Shown in pieces: positions 1 through 8,607 of a stretch of DNA of 64,000 nt. The stretch spans positions 1 through 64,000 of the forward strand of contig NKIU01000013.1 in NCBI GenBank assembly GCA_002256245.1. Reading direction: 5' to 3'. The DNA comes from Pseudorhodobacter sp. PARRP1. Its GTDB lineage: Bacteria > Pseudomonadota > Alphaproteobacteria > Rhodobacterales > Rhodobacteraceae. Under the pieces are notes generated by a model. That model did not search any database and had not been told where the DNA came from. It saw only the letters and a program-made list of their open reading frames with translations. How positions within the stretch are numbered: position 1 is the stretch's first letter; each line of letters begins with the position of its first letter. The position numbers and the translations under genes were made by a program.

Positions 1-166
1 TTTCAGGGCGGCGTTGTAGGAGCGCCAGTTCGTAGTGCGGTAGGTCGGGGGTGTGGGCCTGCTCATCCAAGCCGACTAACACCTTGGAGTCACGAAGGGA
101 ATCCCTCACGATTTCTGCAACAGAGCCGTTTGGGCCACAAAAATCCGTTTTGGACACTTTAGGCAT
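1..166 (-). CDS. Partial hypothetical protein, C-terminus beyond window
   Basis: An open frame on the minus strand starts at ATG 166-164 and runs off the left edge, giving 55 residues (begins MPKVSKTDFCGPNGSVAEIV and continues with a charged stretch ending LLQRRPE). I do not recognise the family. No transmembrane segment or signal peptide is visible in this part. The frame stays open to the edge and the start is preceded by normal intergenic DNA, so a real gene is plausible, but a remnant of a mobile element is equally possible in this IS-rich region. Confidence 0.4.
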   Translation of the reverse strand, partial: MPKVSKTDFCGPNGSVAEIVRDSLRDSKVLVGLDEQAHTPDLPHYELALLQRRPE

Positions 167-509
167 GGCTGTTGTCCACGTTGGGTAATGCTGGGTCTCT
201 GATTTACCGTTGCGAAGCGATTTTCGTATTAGACCTGTGCGAAGCATACAGGTCGATCGCTTGGGTAAAACGGATTTATCCGATCCGGAGAAATCAACGC
301 AGGAAGCACCGCGTTTGTTTGCTAACTTCTGATCAACCGCAAATCGACTGCGCCTTGCAGCAGATTTAGGGGGTGCAGCGGGGGGCTGCGCGGAGGGAAA
401 CGATCATCTTACCAAAGGCCAGCGCCGCCAGCGGGGTTGCCGAACGACGTCGCCGCGTCACTTAGCCCCCAGCCGTTGGGGGCCGCATACGAATAGAGAG
501 TTTCAGAAG
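167..509. other. Intergenic region with a short GC hairpin, no gene supported
   Basis: About 340 bases separate the minus-strand partial gene from the first plus-strand operon. A short open frame at 172-369 has a composition unlike its neighbours and no recognisable content, so it is not called. The only structure seen is a stem of CCCCCA (466-471) with TGGGGG (477-482), about 30 bases before the enone reductase start. It has no following T-run, so it is more likely part of a 5' leader than a terminator. The promoter of the 510-8578 operon presumably lies here. Confidence 0.4.
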
Positions 510-1580
510 ATGACCAAAGAAAACATAGCGTTGATCGTCGGGGCGACCGGGCTTTCCGGCAGCTATACCGCGCAGCACTTGAAGGCCGAAGGTTGGACAG
601 TGGTGACGCTGTCGCGCAGCGCGGTTGATCTGCCGTGGTCTGATCGCCACATCGCGGCGGATCTGGAGGATGCGCAAGCCAGCCTGGCGGCGCTGAAGGC
701 CGCGTCTGACGTGACGCATGTGTTTTTCTGCACCTGGTCGCGACAGAAGGATGAGGCTGAAAACGTTCGCGTCAACGCTTTGATGATCCGCAATCTGTTT
801 GAAGGTTTGTCGGGTGCGCCGATCAACCATGCCGCTTTGGTCACGGGATTGAAGCATTACCTTGGCTCGTTTGACGATTACGCCAAGGTGAAACCCTACA
901 CGCCGTTTCTGGAAAGCAGCCCCCGTCTGCCGGGGTTGAATTTCTACTACGCGCAGGAAGATGTGCTGTTTGAATTTGCAGCCAAGCGCGGCTTTACTTG
1001 GACGGTGCATCGCCCGCATACGATGATCGGTTTCGCCATCGGCAATGCGATGAACATGGCGGTGACGCTGGCGGTCTATGCCTCTATCTGCAAGCACACC
1101 GGCCGGCCATTCCTGTTCCCCGGATCACCCGAGCAATATGGCGCCGTGGCCGATGTGACCGACGCGCGCATCTTGGCCAAGCAGTTGCATTGGGCAGCGG
1201 TGACGGAAGGCGCGCAGAACACGCCGTTCAACACCGTCAACGGCGATCTGTTCCGCTGGACTTGGCTTTGGGCGCAGATTGCGGGTTATTTCGGGCTGGA
1301 AGTGGCGGAATATCCCGGCCATCCGGTGCCGCTGGAAACCCAGATGGCCGATGCACCTGCGCTGTGGGCCGAGATCACCGCCAAGCACGGCTTGCAGGAA
1401 ATTGCCGTGGGAAAGCTGGCCTCGTGGTGGCATTCCGATGCCGATCTGGGCCGCACGCTGGAATGTTTCACCGACATGACCAACAGCCGGACTTTGGGGT
1501 TTGCCGCCTACCAGCAAACCACACACAGCTTTTTCGATGTGTTCGACACGCTGCGCGCGCAGCGCATCATCCCCTCCTGA
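510..1580 (+). CDS. PRISE-type SDR (progesterone 5-beta-reductase/iridoid synthase-like enone reductase)
   Basis: The 356-residue protein is an atypical short-chain dehydrogenase. The N-terminus carries the dinucleotide-binding pattern GATGLSG (residues 11-17). Two further signatures are those of the PRISE family: TGLKHYLGSF, holding the catalytic Lys, and NFYYAQEDVLFE, holding the catalytic Tyr. PRISE enzymes reduce activated C=C bonds of enones with NADPH; the substrate here is unknown. It is the first gene of a compact operon with a YciI protein, two dehydrogenases and a sugar-type ABC importer, so it probably reduces an unsaturated cyclic or sugar-derived ketone in the same pathway. The start ATG has a purine-rich GAGAG nine bases upstream. 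Confidence 0.85.
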   Translation: MTKENIALIVGATGLSGSYTAQHLKAEGWTVVTLSRSAVDLPWSDRHIAADLEDAQASLAALKAASDVTHVFFCTWSRQKDEAENVRVNALMIRNLFEGLSGAPINHAALVTGLKHYLGSFDDYAKVKPYTPFLESSPRLPGLNFYYAQEDVLFEFAAKRGFTWTVHRPHTMIGFAIGNAMNMAVTLAVYASICKHTGRPFLFPGSPEQYGAVADVTDARILAKQLHWAAVTEGAQNTPFNTVNGDLFRWTWLWAQIAGYFGLEVAEYPGHPVPLETQMADAPALWAEITAKHGLQEIAVGKLASWWHSDADLGRTLECFTDMTNSRTLGFAAYQQTTHSFFDVFDTLRAQRIIPS

Positions 1581-1595
1581 GCCGCGAGTATTGCC

Positions 1596-1883
1596 ATGCA
1601 TTATGTGATCCACTGCCTTGATCATCCGGGCGCTGTTGAAAAACGCCTCAGCCATTACGAGGCGCACAAGACCTATCTGGGGGCTGCGGCGCTGAAAACC
1701 GTGATTTCGGGGCCGCTGCTGGCGGATGACGAGGCGACGATGATCGGAAGTTGTTTCGTGGTCGAAGCCGCGTCTTTGGCAGAGGTTGAGGCGTTCAATC
1801 AGGCCGATCCGTTCTTCAAGGCGGGGCTGTGGGCCAATATATCGATCCGTCCCTTCAGCAAACGTGTGGATAACCGGACATGA
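1596..1883 (+). CDS. YciI-family protein
   Basis: This 95-residue cytoplasmic protein has the YciI-like ferredoxin fold pattern: an initial strand MHYVIHCLDHPGAVEKR, a helix with a conserved His-containing stretch (HYEAHKTYL), the GPLLADD turn and the C-terminal FKAGLWANISIRPF strand. Relatives are small putative enzymes, some acting as dehydrochlorinases or muconolactone-isomerase-like lyases, but most have no assigned reaction. It lies 15 bases after the enone reductase and overlaps the next gene by four bases, so it is translationally coupled and likely works on the same metabolite, for example as an isomerase or lyase. That role is inference. Confidence 0.8.
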   Translation: MHYVIHCLDHPGAVEKRLSHYEAHKTYLGAAALKTVISGPLLADDEATMIGSCFVVEAASLAEVEAFNQADPFFKAGLWANISIRPFSKRVDNRT

Positions 1884-2887
1884 GCGCACCTGTAGGCATT
1901 GCACTGGTCGGTATGGGCTGGTGGGGCAAGAAAATGCTCAACGTGCTGGGGGCGGCCCCCGGCGATATCCGGGTGGTGCGCGCGGTTGAACCCGATGTGG
2001 CGGGGGTGCAGGCGCTGTGTGATGCCAAGGGCATTCCGGTTTCGGCGGACTACGCCGATGCGCTGAATGATCCGGCGGTTGAGGCGGTGGTGCTGGCCAC
2101 CCCCCATTCGCTGCACGAAGCGCAGATTGCGGCGGCGGTGGCGGCGGGCAAGCATGTGTTCTGCGAAAAGCCACTGGCGCTGACCAAGGCGGGGGCGCAA
2201 AAGGCTGTGGCTTTGTGCCAAGGTGCCGGGCTGGTGCTGGGCATGGGGCACGAGCGGCGGTGGGAGCCGCCGATTGCCGCGATGCTGGCGGCAGCGGACA
2301 GTGGCGCTTTGGGGCGGTTGCACCAGATTGAGGCCAATTTCAGCCATGACAAGTTCCTGAGCCTTGATCGCGACAACTGGCGTTTGAAGGCCGATCAGGC
2401 CCCGGCGGGCGGCATGACGGCCACGGGGATTCACCTGCTCGATCTGTCGGTGCGGCTGATGGGGGCTGCTGAATCCGTGCTGTGCATCTGCGAAAAGCTG
2501 TCGTCCGATCTGCCCAACGGTGACACCGTCGCGGCGTTCGTGAAGTTCAAAGGCGGCGGCACGTCTTACGTGTCGGCCTCACTCGCCAACCCGTTCATGT
2601 CGCGCTTTACGGTTTATGGATCAAAGGGCTGGATTGATATTCGCGATAAGGCGCATGTCGAAAGCCCGGATGGCTGGATCGTCACAAGCGCCATGGCAGG
2701 CGGGCCGATCACCACGGTGGAAGTGGCCCCGGCAGAGCCTGTGAAGGACAACCTTGTGTCCTTTGCCCGTGCGGTGCGGGGCGCGGAAACCTATCCGATC
2801 ACCGCCGCGCATCTGGTTGATAACATTGCCTTGTTAGAGGCGATCTTTGTATCGGCTTTGTCCGGCAAGATCGAAACCGTGGCCTGA
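1880..2887 (+). CDS. Gfo/Idh/MocA-family oxidoreductase
   Basis: The 335-residue protein has an N-terminal Rossmann fold (GMGWWGKKML, residues 11-20) and the family hallmark EKP at 96-98 (in HVFCEKPLALT), followed by the C-terminal alpha/beta domain with the typical GGMTATGIHLLDL segment that supplies substrate contacts. Members oxidise or reduce sugars, inositols and their derivatives with NAD(P). The start overlaps the YciI stop by four bases. Its place between an enone reductase and a zinc alcohol dehydrogenase, upstream of a ribose/inositol-type ABC importer, suggests oxidation of an imported polyol or sugar. The exact substrate cannot be read from the sequence. Confidence 0.88.
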   Translation: MSAPVGIALVGMGWWGKKMLNVLGAAPGDIRVVRAVEPDVAGVQALCDAKGIPVSADYADALNDPAVEAVVLATPHSLHEAQIAAAVAAGKHVFCEKPLALTKAGAQKAVALCQGAGLVLGMGHERRWEPPIAAMLAAADSGALGRLHQIEANFSHDKFLSLDRDNWRLKADQAPAGGMTATGIHLLDLSVRLMGAAESVLCICEKLSSDLPNGDTVAAFVKFKGGGTSYVSASLANPFMSRFTVYGSKGWIDIRDKAHVESPDGWIVTSAMAGGPITTVEVAPAEPVKDNLVSFARAVRGAETYPITAAHLVDNIALLEAIFVSALSGKIETVA

Positions 2888-2897
2888 GGAGTCTGTG

Positions 2898-3878
2898 ATG
2901 AAAGCCCTGATCTTTGACGCACCCAAAAAGCCGCTGGTGACACAAGTGCAGATGCCGTCGATCACCGAGAATGAGGTGATGATCCGCACATCCCGCGTCG
3001 GCATCTGCCATTCCGATTACGAATTGCTGGCGGGGCAGTATATCATCCCGATCAGCTATCCCGTCACCCCCGGCCATGAATGGGTGGGCGAGGTGGTTGA
3101 GGTTGGCCGGAATGTCAAAGGCCTGTCGCGCGGCGACCGGGTGGTGGGCGAATGTGTGATCAAGACGCCCGAGCGTATCCACCATTTCGGCTTTTCAATG
3201 GACGGGGCCAACCGCGAATTCTTTGCCGCCCGCCCCGAATGGCTGCACAAGCTGCCCGATGCGGTAGATGATGCCAAGGGCGCGCTGATTGAACCCTTTA
3301 CCTGCGGCTATTACGCGGTGATGCGGCATGGCGGGGTCAATGCCGCCGATACCGTCGTGATCTCGGGCGGCGGCACCATCGGGCTGGTGTCGGCAGCGGC
3401 GGCGATTGGCATGGGCGCGCGGGTGATCGTGGTTGATCCGGTGCCCTTGCGCCGCGATATTGCCATGCGTTTGGGCGCGGATGCCACGGTGGACCCCTCT
3501 GCGGGGGATGCGGTTGGCATGGTGCAAGAGTTGACCCACGGCGGCGCGGATCTGGTGGTGGAATGTGCGGGGCATCCGTCGTCGCTGGCCAATGTGTTCG
3601 ACTATGCGCGCCCCGAGGGCTGCGTGTCGATGGTGGGCATCAACATCGGCCAAAAGTTCCCGGTCGAGTTGGGCAAGATCCAGATCAAAGACCTGAGCGT
3701 GCGCGGCTGCATAGGCTCGCCCGGTGTATGGCCCGCTGCGATCCGGTTTCTGGAACGCACGGGCATCGACCTTAGCCCGATCCAGACCCACCACTTTGGC
3801 CTTGATGACGCTTTGGCGGCGTTGGAGTTGGGCAAAGACCCGCAGGCCGCTGTGAAGGTGACGTTGCAGATTGCCTGA
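2898..3878 (+). CDS. Zinc-dependent alcohol dehydrogenase (MDR family)
   Basis: This 326-residue medium-chain dehydrogenase has the catalytic zinc pattern C37 (GICHSD), H60-E61 (GHEW) and E132 (IEP), followed by the nucleotide fold GGGTIGLVSAAAA. The four-cysteine structural zinc lobe of classical ADHs is absent; only C86 lies in that stretch. That is seen in sorbitol/threonine-dehydrogenase-like branches and fits a polyol substrate. The ATG at 2898 was chosen because GAGGA sits at 2886-2890 and the similarity to the family begins at MKALIFDAP; an upstream in-frame start at 2847 would lie inside the preceding gene. It is part of the 510-8578 operon. Confidence 0.87.
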   Translation: MKALIFDAPKKPLVTQVQMPSITENEVMIRTSRVGICHSDYELLAGQYIIPISYPVTPGHEWVGEVVEVGRNVKGLSRGDRVVGECVIKTPERIHHFGFSMDGANREFFAARPEWLHKLPDAVDDAKGALIEPFTCGYYAVMRHGGVNAADTVVISGGGTIGLVSAAAAIGMGARVIVVDPVPLRRDIAMRLGADATVDPSAGDAVGMVQELTHGGADLVVECAGHPSSLANVFDYARPEGCVSMVGINIGQKFPVELGKIQIKDLSVRGCIGSPGVWPAAIRFLERTGIDLSPIQTHHFGLDDALAALELGKDPQAAVKVTLQIA

Positions 3879-3909
3879 CCCCAAACGCCCCAAGGAATGA
3901 GAGCCAGTG

Positions 3910-4944
3910 ATGACCGCAAGCCCGCACCCCACAAAACCCACGCCAGCCTTGGTGTCGCCTTTTGTCGTGGCAAAGGGGTTTATCACCGTGGTCGCGGCAA
4001 GCCTCCTGCTGATCGTGCTGTGCTTGGTGTTTGCGCCGTCGAGTGTGGCGCAGGGGGCTTTGGCGGGCAGTCTGCCATTTGCCGCCGTGCTGGCGATTGT
4101 GGGCCTTGGGCAAATGCTGGTGGTGCAGCAGGGCGGGTTTGATCTGTCGGTGGCGGGGGGCGTGTCGCTGGCGGTGGTGATTTCCACCCACTATCCGGCG
4201 GGCGACAGTGCGCTTTTGCTGCCCGCCGTGCTGATGGCTTACGGCTGTGCGATAGCCGCCGGAGTGGTCAACGGCTGGCTGGTCGGCTTTGCGCGCCTGA
4301 ACGCGATCGTAGCGACGATCGGGATGAATGCGCTGATCTATGGCGCGGTGTTTGCGGTGTCGGGTGGGGTGCCAAAAATCACCACGCCGCTGCTGGCCGA
4401 GATTGCGGGCGGCGACAGCTTTGGCGTCGGCCATGCGGTGTATTTCGCAGGCGCGATCCTGATCATCGTGGCCTTCGTGATGAAGAAAACCATTGCAGGC
4501 CGGCGGTTTGAGGCGATTGGGGCGAACCCGCTTGCCGCTGCCGCCATCGGGCTGAACGTGCGGCGGCATCAGATGATGGCCTATGTGTTGGCGCAACTTT
4601 TGTATTGCACGGCGGGCCTGCTGATTGCGGGTATCACCAGCCAGCCCACGGCGTTTCAGGGCGACAGCCTGCTGCTGCCCTCGGTCGCGGTGGTGGTGCT
4701 GGGCGGCACATCTTTGCTGGGCGGGCGCGGCTTTCCGATCTCGACCGTGATCGCGGCGCTGTTCTTAAATCAACTGAGCCAGTTCGCGTTCGCCGTCGGC
4801 GTCCCCTACTCGGCCCAGACCATCATTCAGGCTTTGGCGCTTGGATTTGGCATCGGCATCTACGCGATCCGAGGCCCAAGTTTTGCGAACAAGATCAACA
4901 AACTGTCAACTCGGGAGGAAGACAATGAAGCTATCGTATCGTAA
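3910..4944 (+). CDS. Ribose/xylose-type ABC transporter permease
   Basis: The 344-residue polytopic inner-membrane protein has about eight to ten hydrophobic helices and the RbsC-type motif QGGFDLSVAGGVSLAVV, plus the C-terminal signature VVLGGTSLLGGRGF of the BPD_transp_2 family. It forms the membrane channel with the permease domain of the fused protein at 6062-8578, so the pore is probably a heterodimer. The gene lies 31 bases after the alcohol dehydrogenase, and its end overlaps the binding-protein gene by 20 bases. A GTG at 3907 directly before the ATG could also serve as start. Confidence 0.9.
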   Translation: MTASPHPTKPTPALVSPFVVAKGFITVVAASLLLIVLCLVFAPSSVAQGALAGSLPFAAVLAIVGLGQMLVVQQGGFDLSVAGGVSLAVVISTHYPAGDSALLLPAVLMAYGCAIAAGVVNGWLVGFARLNAIVATIGMNALIYGAVFAVSGGVPKITTPLLAEIAGGDSFGVGHAVYFAGAILIIVAFVMKKTIAGRRFEAIGANPLAAAAIGLNVRRHQMMAYVLAQLLYCTAGLLIAGITSQPTAFQGDSLLLPSVAVVVLGGTSLLGGRGFPISTVIAALFLNQLSQFAFAVGVPYSAQTIIQALALGFGIGIYAIRGPSFANKINKLSTREEDNEAIVS

Positions 4945-5983
4945 GGGGCAAATGGCCGTGGCATCGGTGATGCTGGCGGTGATGGGGTCGGCGGCCATGG
5001 CGGACGTGCCGTCGTGGTGCGGCCCGAATGAAGCCTCGCTGGCGCTGGTCGATGGGTTTGGCGGCAACAGCTGGCGTCTGGTGACGACAGCCTCGGGCCA
5101 GGCCGAAGCGGCGCTTTGCCCCAGCATCACGGATTATCAATACGCCGATGGTCAGGGCAACACGCAGAAGGCGATTTCCGACATCAAAAGCTTTGCAGCA
5201 CGTGGCACCAAGGCGATTGTGGTGTTCGGCGATGCCGGGCCTGCTGTTTTGCCCGCGCTGAAGGCGGCGTATGAAGCGGGGTCGGTCGTGGTGCCCTACC
5301 GCGTCGATGTCGGCGGTGAGGCAGGCAAGGATTACACCAAGTTCATCGGATCGTCGTTCAAGGATGATGGCGTAAGCTGGGGCAACTGGATCAAAAGCAT
5401 TCTGCCCGACGGCGGTAATGTGCTTTTCCTGTCCGGCCCTGCGGGCAACAGCCAAGGCCTTGACGAACTGGCAGGCATGAAAACCGTGCTGGATGACAAG
5501 TATGTCTTTATCAACCCCGAACCGTTTGACGTCACCAACTGGGACCCGTCGCTGACCCAGCAGGTGCTGTCAGCCGAGATTGCCAAGAACGAAAAGATCG
5601 ACGTGATCGTATCTGACTTTGGGCCTTCGCTGGTGGGCGCTTTGCCGGTGTTCAAGAAGTTCAACCGCTCGATCCCCGCGATTGCGACGTCTGACGGCAA
5701 CTCGCTGGGCTGCTTCTGGACCGATAACGTCAAGGACAACCCGGATTTCAAACTTTTCACCGTGGCGACTGGCAACGACAACGTGCGGCTGGCCGTGCAA
5801 TGGGCGGTGGCAGCGGCCACGGGTGGCACGCCGCCCACGGACGAAATCTTCAAGGCTCCGGTGTTCGAGGATTCGGTTTCGGGAAGCCCGAGTGCCGTGC
5901 AATGCCGCCCCGATCTGCCGGGCTCGATCTATCTGTCGGCCACCATGTCGGGCGATGATCAGGCCAAAGCGGTCAACAAATAA
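4925..5983 (+). CDS. Periplasmic sugar-binding protein of a ribose-type ABC transporter
   Basis: This 352-residue protein has a Sec signal peptide: MKLSYRKGQ, a hydrophobic stretch and cleavage near AMA-DVPSW. A periplasmic-binding-protein fold of type 1 (Peripla_BP_4) follows. Recognisable parts are the first-lobe strand IVVFGDAGPAVLPALK, hinge crossovers and the second-lobe segment IDVIVSDFGPSLVGALPVF. It should deliver a sugar or polyol to the permease pair. A strong SD (GGGAGGAAGAC) lies inside the end of the permease gene. A perfect 11-bp hairpin follows at 5990-6018, a usual arrangement that raises binding-protein mRNA over downstream genes. The ligand is unknown; the sequence is not close to RbsB or XylF in the parts I can compare. 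Confidence 0.87.
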   Translation: MKLSYRKGQMAVASVMLAVMGSAAMADVPSWCGPNEASLALVDGFGGNSWRLVTTASGQAEAALCPSITDYQYADGQGNTQKAISDIKSFAARGTKAIVVFGDAGPAVLPALKAAYEAGSVVVPYRVDVGGEAGKDYTKFIGSSFKDDGVSWGNWIKSILPDGGNVLFLSGPAGNSQGLDELAGMKTVLDDKYVFINPEPFDVTNWDPSLTQQVLSAEIAKNEKIDVIVSDFGPSLVGALPVFKKFNRSIPAIATSDGNSLGCFWTDNVKDNPDFKLFTVATGNDNVRLAVQWAVAAATGGTPPTDEIFKAPVFEDSVSGSPSAVQCRPDLPGSIYLSATMSGDDQAKAVNK

Positions 5984-5989
5984 TCAGCG

Positions 5990-6018
5990 GTGGCCCCGGA
6001 TTTTCGGTCCGGGGCCAC
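5990..6018 (+). promoter_or_regulatory. Intercistronic hairpin after the binding-protein gene
   Basis: GTGGCCCCGGA (5990-6000) pairs perfectly with TCCGGGGCCAC (6008-6018) around a seven-base loop. No T-run follows, and the operon continues into the ATPase-permease gene. It therefore looks like an mRNA-stabilising or partial-termination element that favours the binding protein. The pairing is read directly; the function is inferred from common ABC operon design. Confidence 0.6.
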
Positions 6019-6061
6019 AATTCTATCGGGCGGCCACAGGGGTGGTTTGAAATTGCGGGAT

Positions 6062-8578
6062 ATGGCAGTGGTTGGCGCAGAGATTCAGGCAGAAGCTGAC
6101 ACGACGGCGCAGGGTGCAGCGGTGCTGCGGCTGTCTGGCATCTGGAAATACTACGGGCGGATTGCGGCGCTCAGCGATGTCAGCGTGGCATTTCAGGCGG
6201 GCGAAGTTCACGCCATTCTGGGCGAGAATGGCGCGGGCAAATCGACGCTGATGAACATTATCGCCGGGGTGATCCGGCCGCAGATGGGCGAAATTGCCTT
6301 TGATGGCCGCGCGGTGGCCAGTATGTCGCCCGAAACTGCGGCCTCGCACGGCGTTGCGATTTCCTATCAGCACCCGGCGATTTTGGACGATCTGTCAGTG
6401 CTGGAAAACCTGCGGGTGTCGCTGCCTGCTGCCTTGTTTGACGGCCCGCAGCCGCGCGCGGTTGCGCAGGCGATGCTGGATCAGGTTGGCTTGACCGTGC
6501 CGCTGCATGCGCGCAGCGACCTGTTGTCCGTGGCGCAAAAACAACTGCTGGAAATCGCCAAGGCCTTGGCGGTAAAGCCGAAAGTGCTGATTTTAGACGA
6601 GCCCACGGCTTCGCTCGACCAAGACGCAACCGACCTTCTGTTCCGCCGCATCCGCGAGGTGGTCAGCGCAGGCACCGCCGTTATCTACATCACCCACCGT
6701 CTGGCCGAGCTGCGCCAGATTGCGCACCGCGTGACGGTGCTGCGCGATGGCCGGATGCAGGGCACAGCGCAGGTGGCCGAGGTCAGCGACGAAGATTTGC
6801 TGGCGATGATCGTCGGGCGCAGGCTGGGTTCGGCGTTTCCGCCCAAGGTGGCGGCGGCGTCTGGGGTCAATCTGCGGGTCGCGGGCCTGACGGGCCGCCA
6901 GTTCAGCAATATCAGCTTTGAGGTGGCACGCGGCCAGATCCTTGGCGTCGCAGGCGTGGCGGGCAATGGGCAGGCCGAGTTGATGCGCGCACTGGCCGGG
7001 CTGGATGCATCGGCGGGCACGGTTGATCTGGGCGGCAAGGTGCTGTCGCCTGCCGATCTGTTGCAGGCGGCGGGTTTCATGCCATCAGATCGCTTGGCCG
7101 AGGGTTTGGCGGGTGGCCTGACCATCCGCGAAAACGCCGCCATATCCGCTTTGGATAAATTCAGCGCCTTTGGCATCGTGCGCCGCAAAGATGAGTTGGC
7201 GCAGGTGTCGGAAACCTTCCGGTCCTTGGCGGTGAAGGCGCCAAGTATCGAGGCCCCTGTGCGGTCGCTGTCTGGCGGCAATCAGCAAAAGGTCGTGCTG
7301 GCGCGCGCACTTTTGTCCAACCCCGGCCTGATCATCGCGGACGAGCCGACCCAAGGCGTCGATGTCGGCGCGCGGGCCGAGATTTACCGCATTCTGCGCG
7401 AGGTTTCGGCCAAGGGCATCCCGGTGATCGTGAATTCATCGGATGCGGCTGAACTGGAGGGCCTGTGCGACAAGGTCATCGTGATGTCGCGCGGGCGCTT
7501 GGTGGAAACCCTGACGGGGGCCGATGTCGACGAAGCCCGCATCGTCGCCGCAGCCGTGGGCGCGCAAACGCATATGGAGCAGGAAGACACCCGCCATGTG
7601 AAAGCAGCGGTCAGCGGCTGGCGGCATTTCGTGCAGACCGACAATGCAACAGCGGTGCCGCTGACCGCCGTTATGATCCTTCTGGGCCTTTATGTGTTCA
7701 GCCAGAATTCGCATTACCTGTCGTCGTTCAACATCGGCAATATCCTGATGCTGGCGACGGCTTTGGGGTTCATCGCCTTGGGGCAGACGGTGGCCTTGTT
7801 GCTGGCAGGGATTGATCTTTCGGTTGGCCCGCTGGCGGGGTTTCTGGTGGTGGTGGCGTCGTTTTTCATCACCGACGGGCAGCCCGCCTCGATGATTCTG
7901 CTGGGCTTTGGGCTGATGGTGGGCGTGGCGGTGCTGGTGGGGCTGGTCAACGGCCTGCTGATCCGCTTTGCCGGATTTACGCCGATTGCGGCGACGCTTG
8001 CCATGTATATCGGCCTGCAAGGCTGCGCGTTTTTGCTGCGCGACAGCCCCGGCGGGTATATCAATTCGACCGTCGTATCGTGGATCACCTGGCAAATTGG
8101 CCCGATCCCTGCGGCGTTTGTGGTGCTGATGGGCTTTGCCTTTGCCGCCGAATATGTCTTGCGCAACCGCTGGATCGGCTGGCAATTGCGCGCCACCGGC
8201 TCGGATGAGGATAAAGCCCGCCGGATCGGCCTGCGCATCGACCGCACCTTTGTGGCGGGCTATGTCGCCAGTGCGCTGTTCACCGCCTTGGGGGCGATCA
8301 TGCTGATGGCGCAGATCGGGGTGGGCGATCCGGCGCAGGGGGCGAATTACACGCTGGCGAGCATCACGGCGGTGGTATTAGGCGGCACCAGTCTGCGCGG
8401 CGGGCGCGGCACGTTCATAGGCTCGGTTCTGGGCGCGCTGCTGCTGACCGAAGTGCTGAACGCGGTGTCGTTTCTGGGCCTGTCGCAGACCTATCAATAT
8501 GTGTTCCAAGGCGCTTTGATCCTGGCTGCGGCACTGATCTACGCCACCGTGCGCGAACGCGCGGCGGTCCCGCAATAA
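6062..8578 (+). CDS. Sugar ABC transporter: duplicated ATPase fused to a permease domain (RbsA-RbsC fusion)
   Basis: This 838-residue fusion begins with a first ATPase domain with Walker A GENGAGKST (about residues 54-62), an atypical signature LSVAQKQ and Walker B VLILDEPTASLD. A second ATPase domain lacks a canonical Walker A (GVAGNGQAEL), as usual for RbsA/XylG types, but keeps LSGGNQQK and IIADEPTQGVD. From about residue 515 a full permease follows, with DLSVGPLAGFLVV and VVLGGTSLRGGRG. In most bacteria these are separate genes. With the separate permease at 3910-4944 it would form the importer. ATG 6062 is chosen; earlier starts (5990, 6047) would add a non-conserved extension. No strong SD is visible, so expression may be lower than that of the binding protein. 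Confidence 0.88.
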   Translation: MAVVGAEIQAEADTTAQGAAVLRLSGIWKYYGRIAALSDVSVAFQAGEVHAILGENGAGKSTLMNIIAGVIRPQMGEIAFDGRAVASMSPETAASHGVAISYQHPAILDDLSVLENLRVSLPAALFDGPQPRAVAQAMLDQVGLTVPLHARSDLLSVAQKQLLEIAKALAVKPKVLILDEPTASLDQDATDLLFRRIREVVSAGTAVIYITHRLAELRQIAHRVTVLRDGRMQGTAQVAEVSDEDLLAMIVGRRLGSAFPPKVAAASGVNLRVAGLTGRQFSNISFEVARGQILGVAGVAGNGQAELMRALAGLDASAGTVDLGGKVLSPADLLQAAGFMPSDRLAEGLAGGLTIRENAAISALDKFSAFGIVRRKDELAQVSETFRSLAVKAPSIEAPVRSLSGGNQQKVVLARALLSNPGLIIADEPTQGVDVGARAEIYRILREVSAKGIPVIVNSSDAAELEGLCDKVIVMSRGRLVETLTGADVDEARIVAAAVGAQTHMEQEDTRHVKAAVSGWRHFVQTDNATAVPLTAVMILLGLYVFSQNSHYLSSFNIGNILMLATALGFIALGQTVALLLAGIDLSVGPLAGFLVVVASFFITDGQPASMILLGFGLMVGVAVLVGLVNGLLIRFAGFTPIAATLAMYIGLQGCAFLLRDSPGGYINSTVVSWITWQIGPIPAAFVVLMGFAFAAEYVLRNRWIGWQLRATGSDEDKARRIGLRIDRTFVAGYVASALFTALGAIMLMAQIGVGDPAQGANYTLASITAVVLGGTSLRGGRGTFIGSVLGALLLTEVLNAVSFLGLSQTYQYVFQGALILAAALIYATVRERAAVPQ

Positions 8579-8587
8579 CTGGGCTGG

Positions 8588-8607
8588 CAGGGGCTAAAGC
8601 GCCCCTG
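8588..8607. terminator. Hairpin between convergent genes
   Basis: CAGGGGC (8588-8594) pairs with GCCCCTG (8601-8607) around a six-base loop. It overlaps the stop codon of the minus-strand regulator and lies ten bases after the plus-strand transporter stop, so it could act on both strands. There is no good T-run, so intrinsic termination would be weak. Confidence 0.4.

Noticed and set aside
172-369. 65-residue plus-strand frame in the left intergenic region
   Set aside because: No SD, no domain, and codon composition unlike neighbouring genes.
462-1097. Long minus-strand open frame opposite the enone reductase
   Set aside because: It is Arg/His-rich, has no domain and lies antisense to a gene with clear PRISE motifs; it is a shadow of GC-rich codon structure.
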